Below are positions 56,665-64,000 of a stretch of 64,000 bases of DNA, in pieces. The stretch is taken from positions 186,001 through 250,000 of the forward strand of contig NZ_AHCA01000004.1 of NCBI RefSeq assembly GCF_000238355.1. The letters run 5' to 3'. The first letter of the stretch is position 1. Each line of letters opens with the position of its first letter. The notes beneath the pieces were generated by a model, which saw nothing but the letters and a program-made list of their open reading frames with translations, had not been told where the DNA came from and ran no database searches. Position numbers and translations under genes: made by a program. This DNA is from Pseudoalteromonas haloplanktis ATCC 14393. GTDB lineage: Bacteria > Pseudomonadota > Gammaproteobacteria > Enterobacterales > Alteromonadaceae.

Positions 56665-57294
56665 ATGACTTCCCCATCACGTAAATCAATTGATAACTGG
56701 GTGCTCGGTTTAACAGGTGGTATTGGCTGCGGTAAAAGTGCGGTAAGTGCAATGTTTGAAGAGCTTGGTATTGCGGTCGTGGATGCTGATATTATTGCCC
56801 GCCAAGTTGTTGCTCCTGATAGTGCCGGATTAACTGCTATTCACGAACATTTTGGTGATGCAGTATTAAACGCCGACGGTAGTTTAAATCGGGCTCAATT
56901 GCGTAAAATAATTTTTGCTGATAACGCACAAAAAACTTGGCTTAATAGCCTACTGCACCCACTTATTCGTGAAAAAACGCTTAATGATTTAAGCACCGCT
57001 AACAGCCCTTATGTTGTACTTGTTGCCCCGCTATTGTTTGAAAATGGCCTTGAACAATTCTGTGATCGCACGTTGGTAATAGATGTACCTGTAGAAATAC
57101 AAATTTCACGCACTATCGCCCGCGATAACATTGACCGACAACAAGCTCTGAGTATTATCGCCGCACAAATGTCTCGCGAAGATAAATTAACACGCGCAGA
57201 TGATGTGGTTGATAATAATCAATCCTTGGCTCAAGTAGCCATTATGATACAACAATTGCATAAACAGTATTTAGCAATAGCCGAGAATAAGTAA
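56665..57294 (+). CDS. coaE: Dephospho-CoA kinase
   Basis: The 209-residue kinase performs the last step of coenzyme A synthesis. It has the P-loop GLTGGIGCGKSAVSAMFEEL, the substrate motif VVDADIIARQVV, LLHPLIREK and VVAPLLFENGLEQF, and a C-terminal SREDKLTRADDVVDNN. The N-terminal extension MTSPSRKSIDNWV is short. It follows pilD directly. Confidence 0.97.
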   Translation: MTSPSRKSIDNWVLGLTGGIGCGKSAVSAMFEELGIAVVDADIIARQVVAPDSAGLTAIHEHFGDAVLNADGSLNRAQLRKIIFADNAQKTWLNSLLHPLIREKTLNDLSTANSPYVVLVAPLLFENGLEQFCDRTLVIDVPVEIQISRTIARDNIDRQQALSIIAAQMSREDKLTRADDVVDNNQSLAQVAIMIQQLHKQYLAIAENK

Positions 57295-57485
57295 ACAGTC
57301 GCGAGCTAAACTCACTGGCCAGATATAGCCGCGGTTTTACCCCGCGCCATTAAACTAAATACCTAGATAAATAAAAACTTTTCAGCTTTTTGTTGTCAAA
57401 TTACCTTAAATCGACAAGACTAATGTTATACCATTCTTTTTTCTGATAAATTGCTGGCTATGAAAGGATCTAACCAAGGTGCGCA
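57295..57485. other. Short intergenic gap with degenerate REP modules
   Basis: Directly after the coaE stop there are a decayed GTCGCGAGCTAAACTCACTG hairpin and a decayed GCCGCGGTTTTACCCCGCGC hairpin (57,297-57,345). No clear promoter is identified upstream of pilB; a weak ribosome site (AAGGTG) precedes the pilB ATG. Confidence 0.6.
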
Positions 57486-59165
57486 ATGAATATTAATTCA
57501 CCATTACTTAGAAAGTTTATTACGCTTGGTCGTATTGACGCAGAAACAGTCAAACTAAAACAACGTGAGTATGCCTCAACAGCAGAGCTAATAGCAAAGT
57601 GCAGCGGTATTGATGGCCATGAACTTGCCGAGCAATGCATTGATTTATTCCGAGTACCTTATTTTGATTTACGTGATTTTGATGTAGAGCTGATCCCTAA
57701 AGAGTTAATTAAAGAAAAGCTGATCAAAGAACACCATATTCTGCCTTTGGTAAAAAAAGGCCGTAAGCTCTATATTGCAGCCTCTGATCCGACAGATTAT
57801 GGTGCCTTTGAGAATTTTGAATTCAGTACTGGGCTCTCTTGTGAAGTTGTCGTGGTCGATTATCGTCAACTCGAAGCAAAAATAGAGCTGTTGCTTGATG
57901 CCTCAGGCAGCTTGCACTTAAGCGATGAAGAATTTAAAGAGTTTAGTGATCTCGATACTGAAAGCTCACACGAGCCGCAAAACAGCAATGACGATGAAAA
58001 AGACGATGCACCTATTATTGTCTACATTAATAAAATTTTAATGGATGCGATAAAAAAAGGCGCCTCCGATCTACACTTTGAACCCTATGAACACAAATAC
58101 CGTGTACGTTTTCGTATCGATGGTATTTTACATGAGATGGCCAGCCCCCCTAACAGCCTTGCTACCCGCTTGTCAGCACGTATAAAAGTTATGGCGCGTT
58201 TAGACATTGCCGAAAAACGTAAGCCGCAAGATGGGCGTATTAAATTAAAAATTACCGAACGCAAAAGCATTGATTTTCGGGTAAGCACCCTGCCTACTTT
58301 ATGGGGCGAGAAAATCGTAATGCGTATTCTTGACTCATCCAGTGCAATGCTAGGCATTGACGTACTTGGCTATGAACCTGAGCAGAAAAAGCTCTATATG
58401 GATGCGCTACAACAACCGCAAGGCATGATTTTAGTTACCGGGCCGACAGGCTCTGGTAAAACGGTATCACTTTATACGGGTTTAAATATTCTTAACCAAC
58501 CAGAGCGTAATATTAGTACTGCGGAAGATCCGGTTGAAATAAACCTTGAAGGGATCAACCAAGTACAAATTAACCCACGCGCCGAGATGACCTTTGCAAA
58601 CGCGCTAAAAGCCTTCTTACGTCAAGATCCTGATGTGGTAATGGTCGGTGAGATCCGTGATCTTGAAACCGCGGAAATCTCAATAAAAGCTGCGCAAACG
58701 GGTCACTTGGTAATGTCTACCTTGCATACCAACTCTGCACCAGAAACCCTAACGCGTTTACTTAACATGGGGGTGCCTGCGTATAACGTGGCCAGTTCGA
58801 TTAGTTTGATCATCGCGCAGCGTTTAGCACGACGTTTATGCCCTAAATGTAAAACACCTGAAACACTGCCAAGTGAAGAGCTACTGCGCCAAGGCTTCAC
58901 GCCTGAGCAAATAAGCGAACTGACTTTATTTGCTCCTAAGGGTTGCGATAGCTGTACTGAAGGCTATAAAGGCCGTGTTGGTATTTATGAGGTAATGCAA
59001 ATTACTCCAGAAATAGCGCAGATCATTATGCGTGGTGGCAACTCGTTAGAAATTGCAGAGGTATCGTTAAAGTCAGGTTTTAATAATTTACGTTTATCGG
59101 GGCTTCGTAAAGCCGCAGATGGCTTAACTTCACTGGCCGAAATAAACCGCGTTACTAGTTTTTAA
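57486..59165 (+). CDS. pilB: Type IV pilus extension ATPase PilB
   Basis: The 559-residue AAA-type ATPase has an N-terminal GspE-N domain (residues 30-140), the linker to [20 protein letters not shown], Walker [13 protein letters not shown] (about 318), the Asp box, Walker [16 protein letters not shown] and His box [14 protein letters not shown] zinc-binding tetracysteine is present in CPKC (about 455) and CDSC (about 488). It powers pilus extension with PilC. Its position after coaE, and not between pilA and pilC, is unusual; it occupies the place where zapD often lies before yacG. Confidence 0.97.
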   Translation: MNINSPLLRKFITLGRIDAETVKLKQREYASTAELIAKCSGIDGHELAEQCIDLFRVPYFDLRDFDVELIPKELIKEKLIKEHHILPLVKKGRKLYIAASDPTDYGAFENFEFSTGLSCEVVVVDYRQLEAKIELLLDASGSLHLSDEEFKEFSDLDTESSHEPQNSNDDEKDDAPIIVYINKILMDAIKKGASDLHFEPYEHKYRVRFRIDGILHEMASPPNSLATRLSARIKVMARLDIAEKRKPQDGRIKLKITERKSIDFRVSTLPTLWGEKIVMRILDSSSAMLGIDVLGYEPEQKKLYMDALQQPQGMILVTGPTGSGKTVSLYTGLNILNQPERNISTAEDPVEINLEGINQVQINPRAEMTFANALKAFLRQDPDVVMVGEIRDLETAEISIKAAQTGHLVMSTLHTNSAPETLTRLLNMGVPAYNVASSISLIIAQRLARRLCPKCKTPETLPSEELLRQGFTPEQISELTLFAPKGCDSCTEGYKGRVGIYEVMQITPEIAQIIMRGGNSLEIAEVSLKSGFNNLRLSGLRKAADGLTSLAEINRVTSF

Positions 59166-59225
59166 GAACGTAGATCCCTAAGATTTAGGCTATAGGGATC
59201 GCAAACAAATATATGAGAAAATGTT

Positions 59226-59456
59226 ATGCCAACAGTTGTAAACTGCCCAACATGTAAAGCTCAGGTTGAGTGGTCAGAAAAAAGCCCACATCGCCCTTTT
59301 TGTTCAAAGCGCTGCCAATTAATTGATTTAGGCGAATGGTCGTTTGAAAACAACAAAATTTCCGCACCAATTACCTCCGCGGAAGATTTAAGCCAAGATA
59401 TGATTGAAGATATTGAAGCCATGCTTGCCAAGAATGACGACGATTTTTTCAAGTAA
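59226..59456 (+). CDS. yacG: DNA gyrase inhibitor YacG, zinc-binding
   Basis: The 76-residue protein has the YacG zinc finger: [10 protein letters not shown] followed by [18 protein letters not shown], the four cysteines binding zinc. YacG inhibits DNA gyrase in E. coli. The acidic C-terminus ends DDFFK. It is 60 bp after pilB and close to coaE, as in the usual coaE-zapD-yacG set, here without zapD. Confidence 0.95.
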   Translation: MPTVVNCPTCKAQVEWSEKSPHRPFCSKRCQLIDLGEWSFENNKISAPITSAEDLSQDMIEDIEAMLAKNDDDFFK

Positions 59457-59965
59457 GCAATTGAAAAATAGGAACTGGTTTTAGGTGTATTTATAGCCCG
59501 CAGCTCGTTACCCGTAGCCTGCTGCTTTGTTTCGTTTACCCTCATTTACTTCTCTTTGTGAAATAAGCTTTTGTAATTCGGGCTTTCGCCCGAAAAAAGA
59601 GTAAAACAGTCGCGAGGTAAACTCGCTGCTACATAACGTAGGCGCGGGTTTACCCCGCGCAATTAAACTAACGTTCTTTAAGTAATTTGTTCACAAAGAG
59701 GTTAACAGACGCTGCGCTTTAGAGGTAAATAGGAGCTAGGTTCTGGGGAAGTGACTAGCTGCTAAGGGTGTATTCGAAGCTCGTTACCCGTAGCCCGTGG
59801 CTTTCTCTTCTCTGTGTAGCGCATAGCGCCTCCTGCCCTCGGTGGTAAAATACTCTTGTCGCCATAAATGACGACCTACAGGGGTTATATTACTTGTAGG
59901 CGAGTGGCTTGCCACCGCGAAATAGTTTCAGTGTCGCGAGGTAAACTCGCTGCTACCCGCGCAAA
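59457..59965. repeat. Minus-oriented complete composite REP unit downstream of yacG
   Basis: This is a full copy of the composite unit in reverse orientation. It has a perfect hairpin TTCGGGC/GCCCGAA (59,577-59,594), a minus hairpin ending in CTAC (59,609-59,632), plus GTAGGCGCGGGTTTACCCCG (59,638-59,660), the TTCACAAAGAGG and GCGCTTTAGAGG parts, the TGTCGCCATAAATGACGACC hairpin (about 59,857-59,879), GTAGGCGAGTGGCTTGCCAC (59,896-59,919) and a last minus hairpin (59,932-59,955) touching the transporter gene end. No gene is present. Confidence 0.92.
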
Positions 59966-59971
59966 TGGCAT

Positions 59972-61204
59972 TTACCCAAGCTGCCAAACTAAAAACACCA
60001 ACGCAAAGCCAACTAAATAAATTAATCCTAGCCAACTCAAGCTGCGTATAATTTTAGAATGTTGAATACTTGGCTCTGAACGCACTAAGCTAAAATTCAA
60101 CCATGCAAAAATAGGTGTCGTTATAAACGCTAAAGTCATAGCAAAAGTGAGCATTGGGCCCAGTGCTGATTTAAAAAATAAGATCACCGCCATTCCAGCA
60201 AATGCTTGTAAAATAAGCCACGTATTTAAACTGTGTTTACTTTGCTTAAACCCAAGCAATTTATGGGATTCATTCAATGTACGAGCATAACCATCAAGTA
60301 CAGTAAGCGTGGTGCCAAACATACATAAAAATGCGATTACTGACACTAACGGCCGTGCCCACTCACCTATAGTCAAGGCATACATATCTATCAGTTGCTT
60401 AGCAAATGCAACGCCGCCAAGCTCTATTTGCGTACTTTGACCATATTGCACTAAAACACCAAGCGCAAAAAACACTAAGGCAAGCCCTGCCGTGAGCCAA
60501 TAACCTAAATTAAAATCAAACAGCCCTTGGGCTTTAGTCACCGTTTGCTGACTTTGTTTTTCTTTTAGCCATAACGAACTAAGCGCTGATATTTCAATCG
60601 GTGCTGGCATCCAGCCCATTAACGCCACCATAAAGCCAAGCATGGCAAGTTCATAAGGTGATGGGCCAACGTAATCAACAGGCGCCATAGGGCCGTTACT
60701 AAATGCAATAGCAAGGGCAATTACCGTAGCGAGCGTTAATAGCCCCATAATCGCTTTGGCGACGTTATCGAGCGCTTTAAAGTGCCCGAGTAATAAAATG
60801 ATTAAACATATCGCAAGTATCAACCAGCAGAGTAAAGTCACCGAAATACTAATGGGTAACGCGTAATGTAGTAAGCTGGCTGTTAATAATAGAACACCAG
60901 CGGTATTTACCACCGCAGCGATAATATTCAAACCAATAAAGCTATAAAAAAACCACGGCCCTTTACTTTGGTAGCCTTCAACCAAACTTTTTTTAGTCGC
61001 TAATGTGTATTCAATACCAAAACGAAAAAAAGGGTATTTAAGTACATTAACCACCACGATAAGCCAAAATAGTTGCCAACCAAAAATGGCGCCAGCTTGG
61101 GTTGATGCCACTAAATGTGACCCACCAATTGCCGCCGTGGCCATTAAAATACCGGGACCTAATGCGTTTAATCGAGTTTGCCAATTTGATACTGCTGATT
61201 GCAT
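59972..61204 (-). CDS. Atypical Nramp-family transporter
   Basis: The family assignment rests on about eleven membrane helices and the N-terminal NALGPGILMATAAIGGSHLV. I choose the ATG at 61,204 (410 residues); a TTG at 61,240 would add 12 residues, and neither has a clear ribosome site. The TM1 metal motif of canonical Nramp (DPGN) is replaced by IGGSHLVAST, and the TM6 motif (A-x-x-M-P-H-N) by GWMPAPIEIS. The canonical Mn/Fe ligands are thus missing and the substrate cannot be predicted. It is monocistronic and its 3' end is next to a REP unit. Confidence 0.85.
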   Translation of the reverse strand: MQSAVSNWQTRLNALGPGILMATAAIGGSHLVASTQAGAIFGWQLFWLIVVVNVLKYPFFRFGIEYTLATKKSLVEGYQSKGPWFFYSFIGLNIIAAVVNTAGVLLLTASLLHYALPISISVTLLCWLILAICLIILLLGHFKALDNVAKAIMGLLTLATVIALAIAFSNGPMAPVDYVGPSPYELAMLGFMVALMGWMPAPIEISALSSLWLKEKQSQQTVTKAQGLFDFNLGYWLTAGLALVFFALGVLVQYGQSTQIELGGVAFAKQLIDMYALTIGEWARPLVSVIAFLCMFGTTLTVLDGYARTLNESHKLLGFKQSKHSLNTWLILQAFAGMAVILFFKSALGPMLTFAMTLAFITTPIFAWLNFSLVRSEPSIQHSKIIRSLSWLGLIYLVGFALVFLVWQLG

Positions 61205-61338
61205 GTGTGTGCTTACTACATTGTTTTTATTAATAAGCAAGTTACAGCGTTTTAGTGTGGATTGAAAGTGAGAAAATTAGTGGAAGAAGAAACGGTTTGC
61301 TAGATCCTAGTTACCTAGAACCTAGCGCCTTTTATTTT

Positions 61339-61695
61339 TTAACGTAAATCCATTTCTTGAATAATTTCATGAGCAATTTCAGGTGTCGTGCTCACTGGTT
61401 TTTGGTGTAAATTGGCTTTAATTTGGCCTTTACGATGCTTTAATGCCGCATCGAGTTTTTTAGCCGCGTTTGCAATCGCTGGGTAAAGAACTTCGTTCTC
61501 GCCTTTAACTGATAAACGCGCGCCTTCATAAATAGTACTAATTTCTGCTTGGAGCTTGTGATGCTCTTTTGAAAGAATAATATCGAGTGCGATCAGAGAT
61601 GGAAAATGGCTCGCAATTTTTGAAAATTTTTCGTTGATGTGCTCTCTAATAGAGTCAGTAACGTCAACATGGTGACCAGAAAGATTAATTTTCAT
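61339..61695 (-). CDS. hpf: Ribosome hibernation promoting factor (short HPF/RaiA family)
   Basis: The 118-residue protein has the beta-alpha-beta-beta-beta-alpha fold sequence MKINLSGHHVDVTDSIREHI, then EISTIYEGARLSVKGENEVL and AIANAAKKLDAALKHRKGQI, typical of short HPF. It binds the 30S decoding region in stationary phase. The ribosome site AAGGA precedes the ATG. The tail is about 20 residues longer than E. coli HPF and ends in EIIQEMDLR. Confidence 0.93.
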   Translation of the reverse strand: MKINLSGHHVDVTDSIREHINEKFSKIASHFPSLIALDIILSKEHHKLQAEISTIYEGARLSVKGENEVLYPAIANAAKKLDAALKHRKGQIKANLHQKPVSTTPEIAHEIIQEMDLR

Positions 61696-61830
61696 AGGGT
61701 ATCCTTTTTTATGTTACCTCATAACTAGTATTGGGGGCTATTTAGATTAACACAAGGCAGAAAAGCATAAATATGACATTTATTTGTTAGTAAAGCTGAT
61801 TTAGATCATCCTCAGAGTATTAAATATGCA

Positions 61831-61854
61831 AAAGCCCACGCATGGCGGGCTTTG
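61831..61854 (-). terminator. Rho-independent terminator of ppnP
   Basis: AAAGCCC (61,832-61,838) pairs with GGGCTTT (61,848-61,854), with T residues following on the minus strand, 25 bp beyond the ppnP stop. Confidence 0.8.
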
Positions 61855-61878
61855 TAGCTTATTCACTTAATTTGTATA

Positions 61879-62190
61879 TTAAGTATACGAACAGCAATAA
61901 TCGGCAAAGTCTGCAACTTTAACTTGGAAAGTTACGTTAGCATCAACGTTAAACGACTCACCTGCTGACATTGTTTGCCACTCGCTCTCGCCAGGTAACA
62001 ATACTTGCCACTGGCCGCCGTTAAGCTCCATTAATTCTTTTTTACTGGTTGCGAATTCAAATTCACCCGGCTGCATAAAGCCTAATGTTTTCGTGCTGCC
62101 ATCGGCAAAAATTACCGTACGGCTTGAAACTTTACCATCAAAGTACACGTTTGCTGTTTTAACAACACTTACATTATCAAATTGAGACAT
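61879..62190 (-). CDS. ppnP: Pyrimidine/purine nucleoside phosphorylase PpnP
   Basis: The 103-residue protein (start ATG 62,190, with AGGAG 8 nt upstream; a GTG two codons earlier overlaps the ribosome site) belongs to the YaiE/PpnP family: [39 protein letters not shown] and [20 protein letters not shown]. It is a small cupin that splits several nucleosides phosphorolytically. Two adjacent Cys near the end (DYCCSYT) are typical. It is monocistronic. Confidence 0.92.
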   Translation of the reverse strand: MSQFDNVSVVKTANVYFDGKVSSRTVIFADGSTKTLGFMQPGEFEFATSKKELMELNGGQWQVLLPGESEWQTMSAGESFNVDANVTFQVKVADFADYCCSYT

Positions 62191-62283
62191 CCTCACTCCT
62201 GTTTATATTTATAATTTAACTGCGTCCACATTGCCCTAAGCAGGCATATCATGCAAGTGTAGTGATGTGAAAAATACTCATGA

Positions 62284-62343
62284 GCTTCGGACTTCGGGCT
62301 TCGGGCTTCGGGCTTCGGGCTTCGGGCTTCGGGCTTCGGGCTT
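62284..62343. repeat. 7-bp tandem repeat array (unit GCTTCGG, about 8.5 copies)
   Basis: About eight and a half units of GCTTCGG, one altered to ACTTCGG, lie between ppnP and the thioesterase gene. A degenerate REP-like TGTAGGTCGTGCTTTAGCGC follows directly. Confidence 0.97.
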
Positions 62344-62459
62344 ACATTGTAGGTCGTGCTTTAGCGCGTCAAGTGTTTAAGGGCTAAATAAATGGTTTAA
62401 CTCTGGCTTTGTGTCATTATTGTATGGCCAAGCATAATGAGTAAGGCATACCCCACAGC

Positions 62460-62861
62460 TTAGATCTTGCTTATTGTCCCAAGCGCGACAGCAACGAGCT
62501 TTTCTTCACCATTTTCTTGAACGAAAACTTTACACTCACAAGTAGATTGACGTTTACCTGCATGCAATACATTTGCCTTTGCTAGCAAACGCTCGCCAAT
62601 TGAAGGACGGACGTAATTTATTTTATACTCCGATGTGACACAGGCGCCCAGAACAGAGGCGCCAGCAAATGTTATGCAGTTATCAGCCATGTAACTAACC
62701 ACACCACCATGAACAAAACCGTTATTTTGCTTTAGCTCTTCTTTAATTTCTAAACGTAACTCAGCATAACCTGCTTCGAACTTTTCAAGCTCCGCACCTA
62801 ATAAATTACTAAATGATTGCTGCGCTAATATTTCCTTTCCAGTTTTTAATGTAACTTCCAA
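62460..62861 (-). CDS. PaaI-family hotdog thioesterase
   Basis: The 133-residue protein has the hotdog fold with NNGFVHGGVVSYMADNCITF, in which the HGG loop and Asp form the active site, and ACVTSEYKINYVRPSIGERL, typical of the PaaI/YdiI-like acyl-CoA thioesterases. The substrate is not determined by sequence. It is monocistronic; no terminator was identified. Confidence 0.9.
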   Translation of the reverse strand: MEVTLKTGKEILAQQSFSNLLGAELEKFEAGYAELRLEIKEELKQNNGFVHGGVVSYMADNCITFAGASVLGACVTSEYKINYVRPSIGERLLAKANVLHAGKRQSTCECKVFVQENGEEKLVAVALGTISKI

Positions 62862-63174
62862 TTGTTTACTCCTTTATTTGAACCTTGAAAATCGAATACT
62901 CAAAGAATGGTTGAAAACCCTTTGCTAAAATGAAACTAGTATTGTTGGTCGTTGTTGTGGTCAATATTTCTACTTTATATACTTTTAACAAATTAGCTAA
63001 GGTATTACTATCACTAAGCATTTGTTCAGCTTAAAGCGAAAGCGAAATCAAATAAACCTACTTAAACACCATAAAATCAGGAATGAAGCTCCAATAAAAT
63101 CGGGGCTGAAGCACCCTCCTACGATTTTACTTGGCACAGCGCCTCAGCACTTTAACTGACAGCTGAAAGCTTAT

Positions 63175-63222
63175 GGCTGACGGCTGACGGCTGACGGCTG
63201 ACGGCTGACGGCTGACGGCTGA
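63175..63222. repeat. 7-bp tandem repeat array (unit GGCTGAC, about 7 copies)
   Basis: Seven units of GGCTGAC, same circular unit as the array at 40,105, with degenerate GCTGAAAGC copies on both flanks. Confidence 0.97.
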
Positions 63223-63242
63223 AAGCTAACATCTCTATACAA

Positions 63243-63277
63243 AAAAGCCCGCACTGCGTTTAACACAGTGCGGGCTT
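63243..63277 (-). terminator. Rho-independent terminator of tkt
   Basis: A 12-bp stem (AAGCCCGCACTG with CAGTGCGGGCTT) is followed on the minus strand by TTTT, 21 bp after the tkt stop. Confidence 0.92.
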
Positions 63278-63297
63278 CTAAATTTTAATCGTTAAAG

Positions 63298-64000
63298 TTA
63301 AAACAATTCGTTTGCTTTGTTTACGATATTATCTACCGTGAAGCCAAAGTGCTCAAACAGCTCATTAGCTGGCGCTGATTCACCAAAGGTGGTCATGCCC
63401 ACAACTGCGCCGTTTAGGCCAACGTACTTGTACCAGTAATCAGCAATACCTGCCTCTACTGCTACGCGGCGTGAAACTGCAGCCGGTAATACGCTTTCTT
63501 TGTAGGCAGCATCTTGTGCATCAAATACATCGGTTGATGGCATTGAGACAACACGTACTTTTTTACCTTGCTTACGAAGTTCAGCCGCTGAGTCTTGTGC
63601 TAACTGCACCTCAGAGCCTGTCGCGATAAAGATAAGCTCTGGCTCACCATCACAGCTAAGTACATAACCGCCTTTTTTCACATCGCTTAATTGCTGCGCT
63701 GAGCGAGTTTGTTGCTCAAGGCCTTGGCGAGTGAAGATAAGTGACGTTGGGCCATCTTTGCGTTCAATTGCTTGTTGCCATGCAATAGCAGATTCAACTT
63801 GGTCGCACGGGCGCCAGTTAACTAAGTTAGGCGTTAAACGCATGCTAGCAATTTGCTCTACTGGTTGGTGCGTTGGACCATCTTCACCTAAACCAATTGA
63901 ATCGTGCGTATAAACAAAAATGCTTGGCACTTTCATCAACGCCGCCATACGTACTGCATTACGTGCGTATTCCATAAACATTAGGAACGTAGCACCGTAA
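63298..64000 (-). CDS. tkt: Transketolase, C-terminal third (gene continues beyond window)
   Basis: The frame is open to the right edge of the window, reading [20 protein letters not shown] and then [20 protein letters not shown], the pyrimidine-domain motif of transketolase with its conserved His-Asp. The C-terminal domain follows ([20 protein letters not shown]) and ends with [18 protein letters not shown]. The enzyme moves two-carbon units in the pentose phosphate pathway using thiamine diphosphate. About 430 N-terminal residues lie outside the window. Confidence 0.97.
   Translation of the reverse strand, partial: YGATFLMFMEYARNAVRMAALMKVPSIFVYTHDSIGLGEDGPTHQPVEQIASMRLTPNLVNWRPCDQVESAIAWQQAIERKDGPTSLIFTRQGLEQQTRSAQQLSDVKKGGYVLSCDGEPELIFIATGSEVQLAQDSAAELRKQGKKVRVVSMPSTDVFDAQDAAYKESVLPAAVSRRVAVEAGIADYWYKYVGLNGAVVGMTTFGESAPANELFEHFGFTVDNIVNKANELF

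Larger units (their letters stand above)
62862..63297. other. Intergenic region between thioesterase and tkt genes
   Basis: The region holds a weak GTAG-headed minus hairpin (AATCGGGGCTGAAGCACCCT then CCTAC, 63,098-63,122), a 7-bp array (63,175-63,222) and the tkt terminator. Promoter elements for the thioesterase gene are not clear. No gene. Confidence 0.7.

Overview
The window is a piece of a gammaproteobacterial chromosome, most likely Pseudoalteromonas or a close relative in the Alteromonadales. I infer this from the AT-rich composition, the gene sets pdhR-aceE-aceF-lpd, rapA, ampDE-nadC-pil-coaE-yacG and tkt, and intergenic DNA packed with short palindromes and 7-bp tandem repeats. It divides near base 34,544 into an accessory metal-resistance island on the left and core chromosome on the right.

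Island (1 to about 34,544). A plus-strand block holds the end of a CDF cation exporter, a small His/Cys-rich secreted protein and a CzcCBA-type RND pump for divalent metals. A scar follows, with a duplicated cupredoxin fragment and a decayed serine resolvase, and then a DUF305 protein and a glutaredoxin-MauE fusion. A minus-strand copper operon runs from a MerR regulator (14,679) through a CopA P-type ATPase to a lipoprotein (9,356). It is driven by a MerR-type promoter with a 19-bp spacer and contains a frameshifted cupredoxin gene. A second minus-strand copper/silver operon (29,867 to 16,002) has eleven tightly packed genes: DUF411, CusC, CusB with two CusF-like domains, CusA, two PepSY membrane proteins (one fused to a ferredoxin-flavin reductase), CopC, CopD, an NTF2-like protein, the multicopper oxidase and CopB. 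Together these genes would sense copper, pump Cu(I) from the cytoplasm, oxidise, carry or reduce copper in the periplasm, and expel it across the outer membrane. Each of the three metal-export loci has next to it a small secreted protein ending in a similar RPP tail. The right end of the island has four unrecognised genes in two paralogous pairs, and a complete PhoH2-type gene (PIN nuclease plus PhoH ATPase).

Junction. The resident phoH2-type gene (35,702 to 34,338) is interrupted exactly at its Walker B motif and continues into 67 foreign codons. The island's own full-length PhoH2 starts inside the stop codon of this chimera, so the island seems to have landed in phoH2 and supplied a replacement.

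Core (35,700 to 64,000). This holds rapA, a DTW-domain tRNA modification gene, the pyruvate dehydrogenase locus with two TGGTnnnACCA operators upstream of pdhR, ampE/ampD, nadC and a type IV pilus locus. The pilus locus has two pilins, a TfpX-like accessory gene, pilC, pilD, coaE, a displaced pilB and yacG. It is followed by an atypical Nramp-family transporter, hpf, ppnP, a hotdog thioesterase and the end of tkt. Intergenic gaps here carry mosaics of REP-like hairpins headed by GTAG, including a near-perfect tandem triplication of a roughly 350-bp block, and at least six arrays of 7-bp units, several of the form GCTGNNN. No tRNA, rRNA or CRISPR was found.
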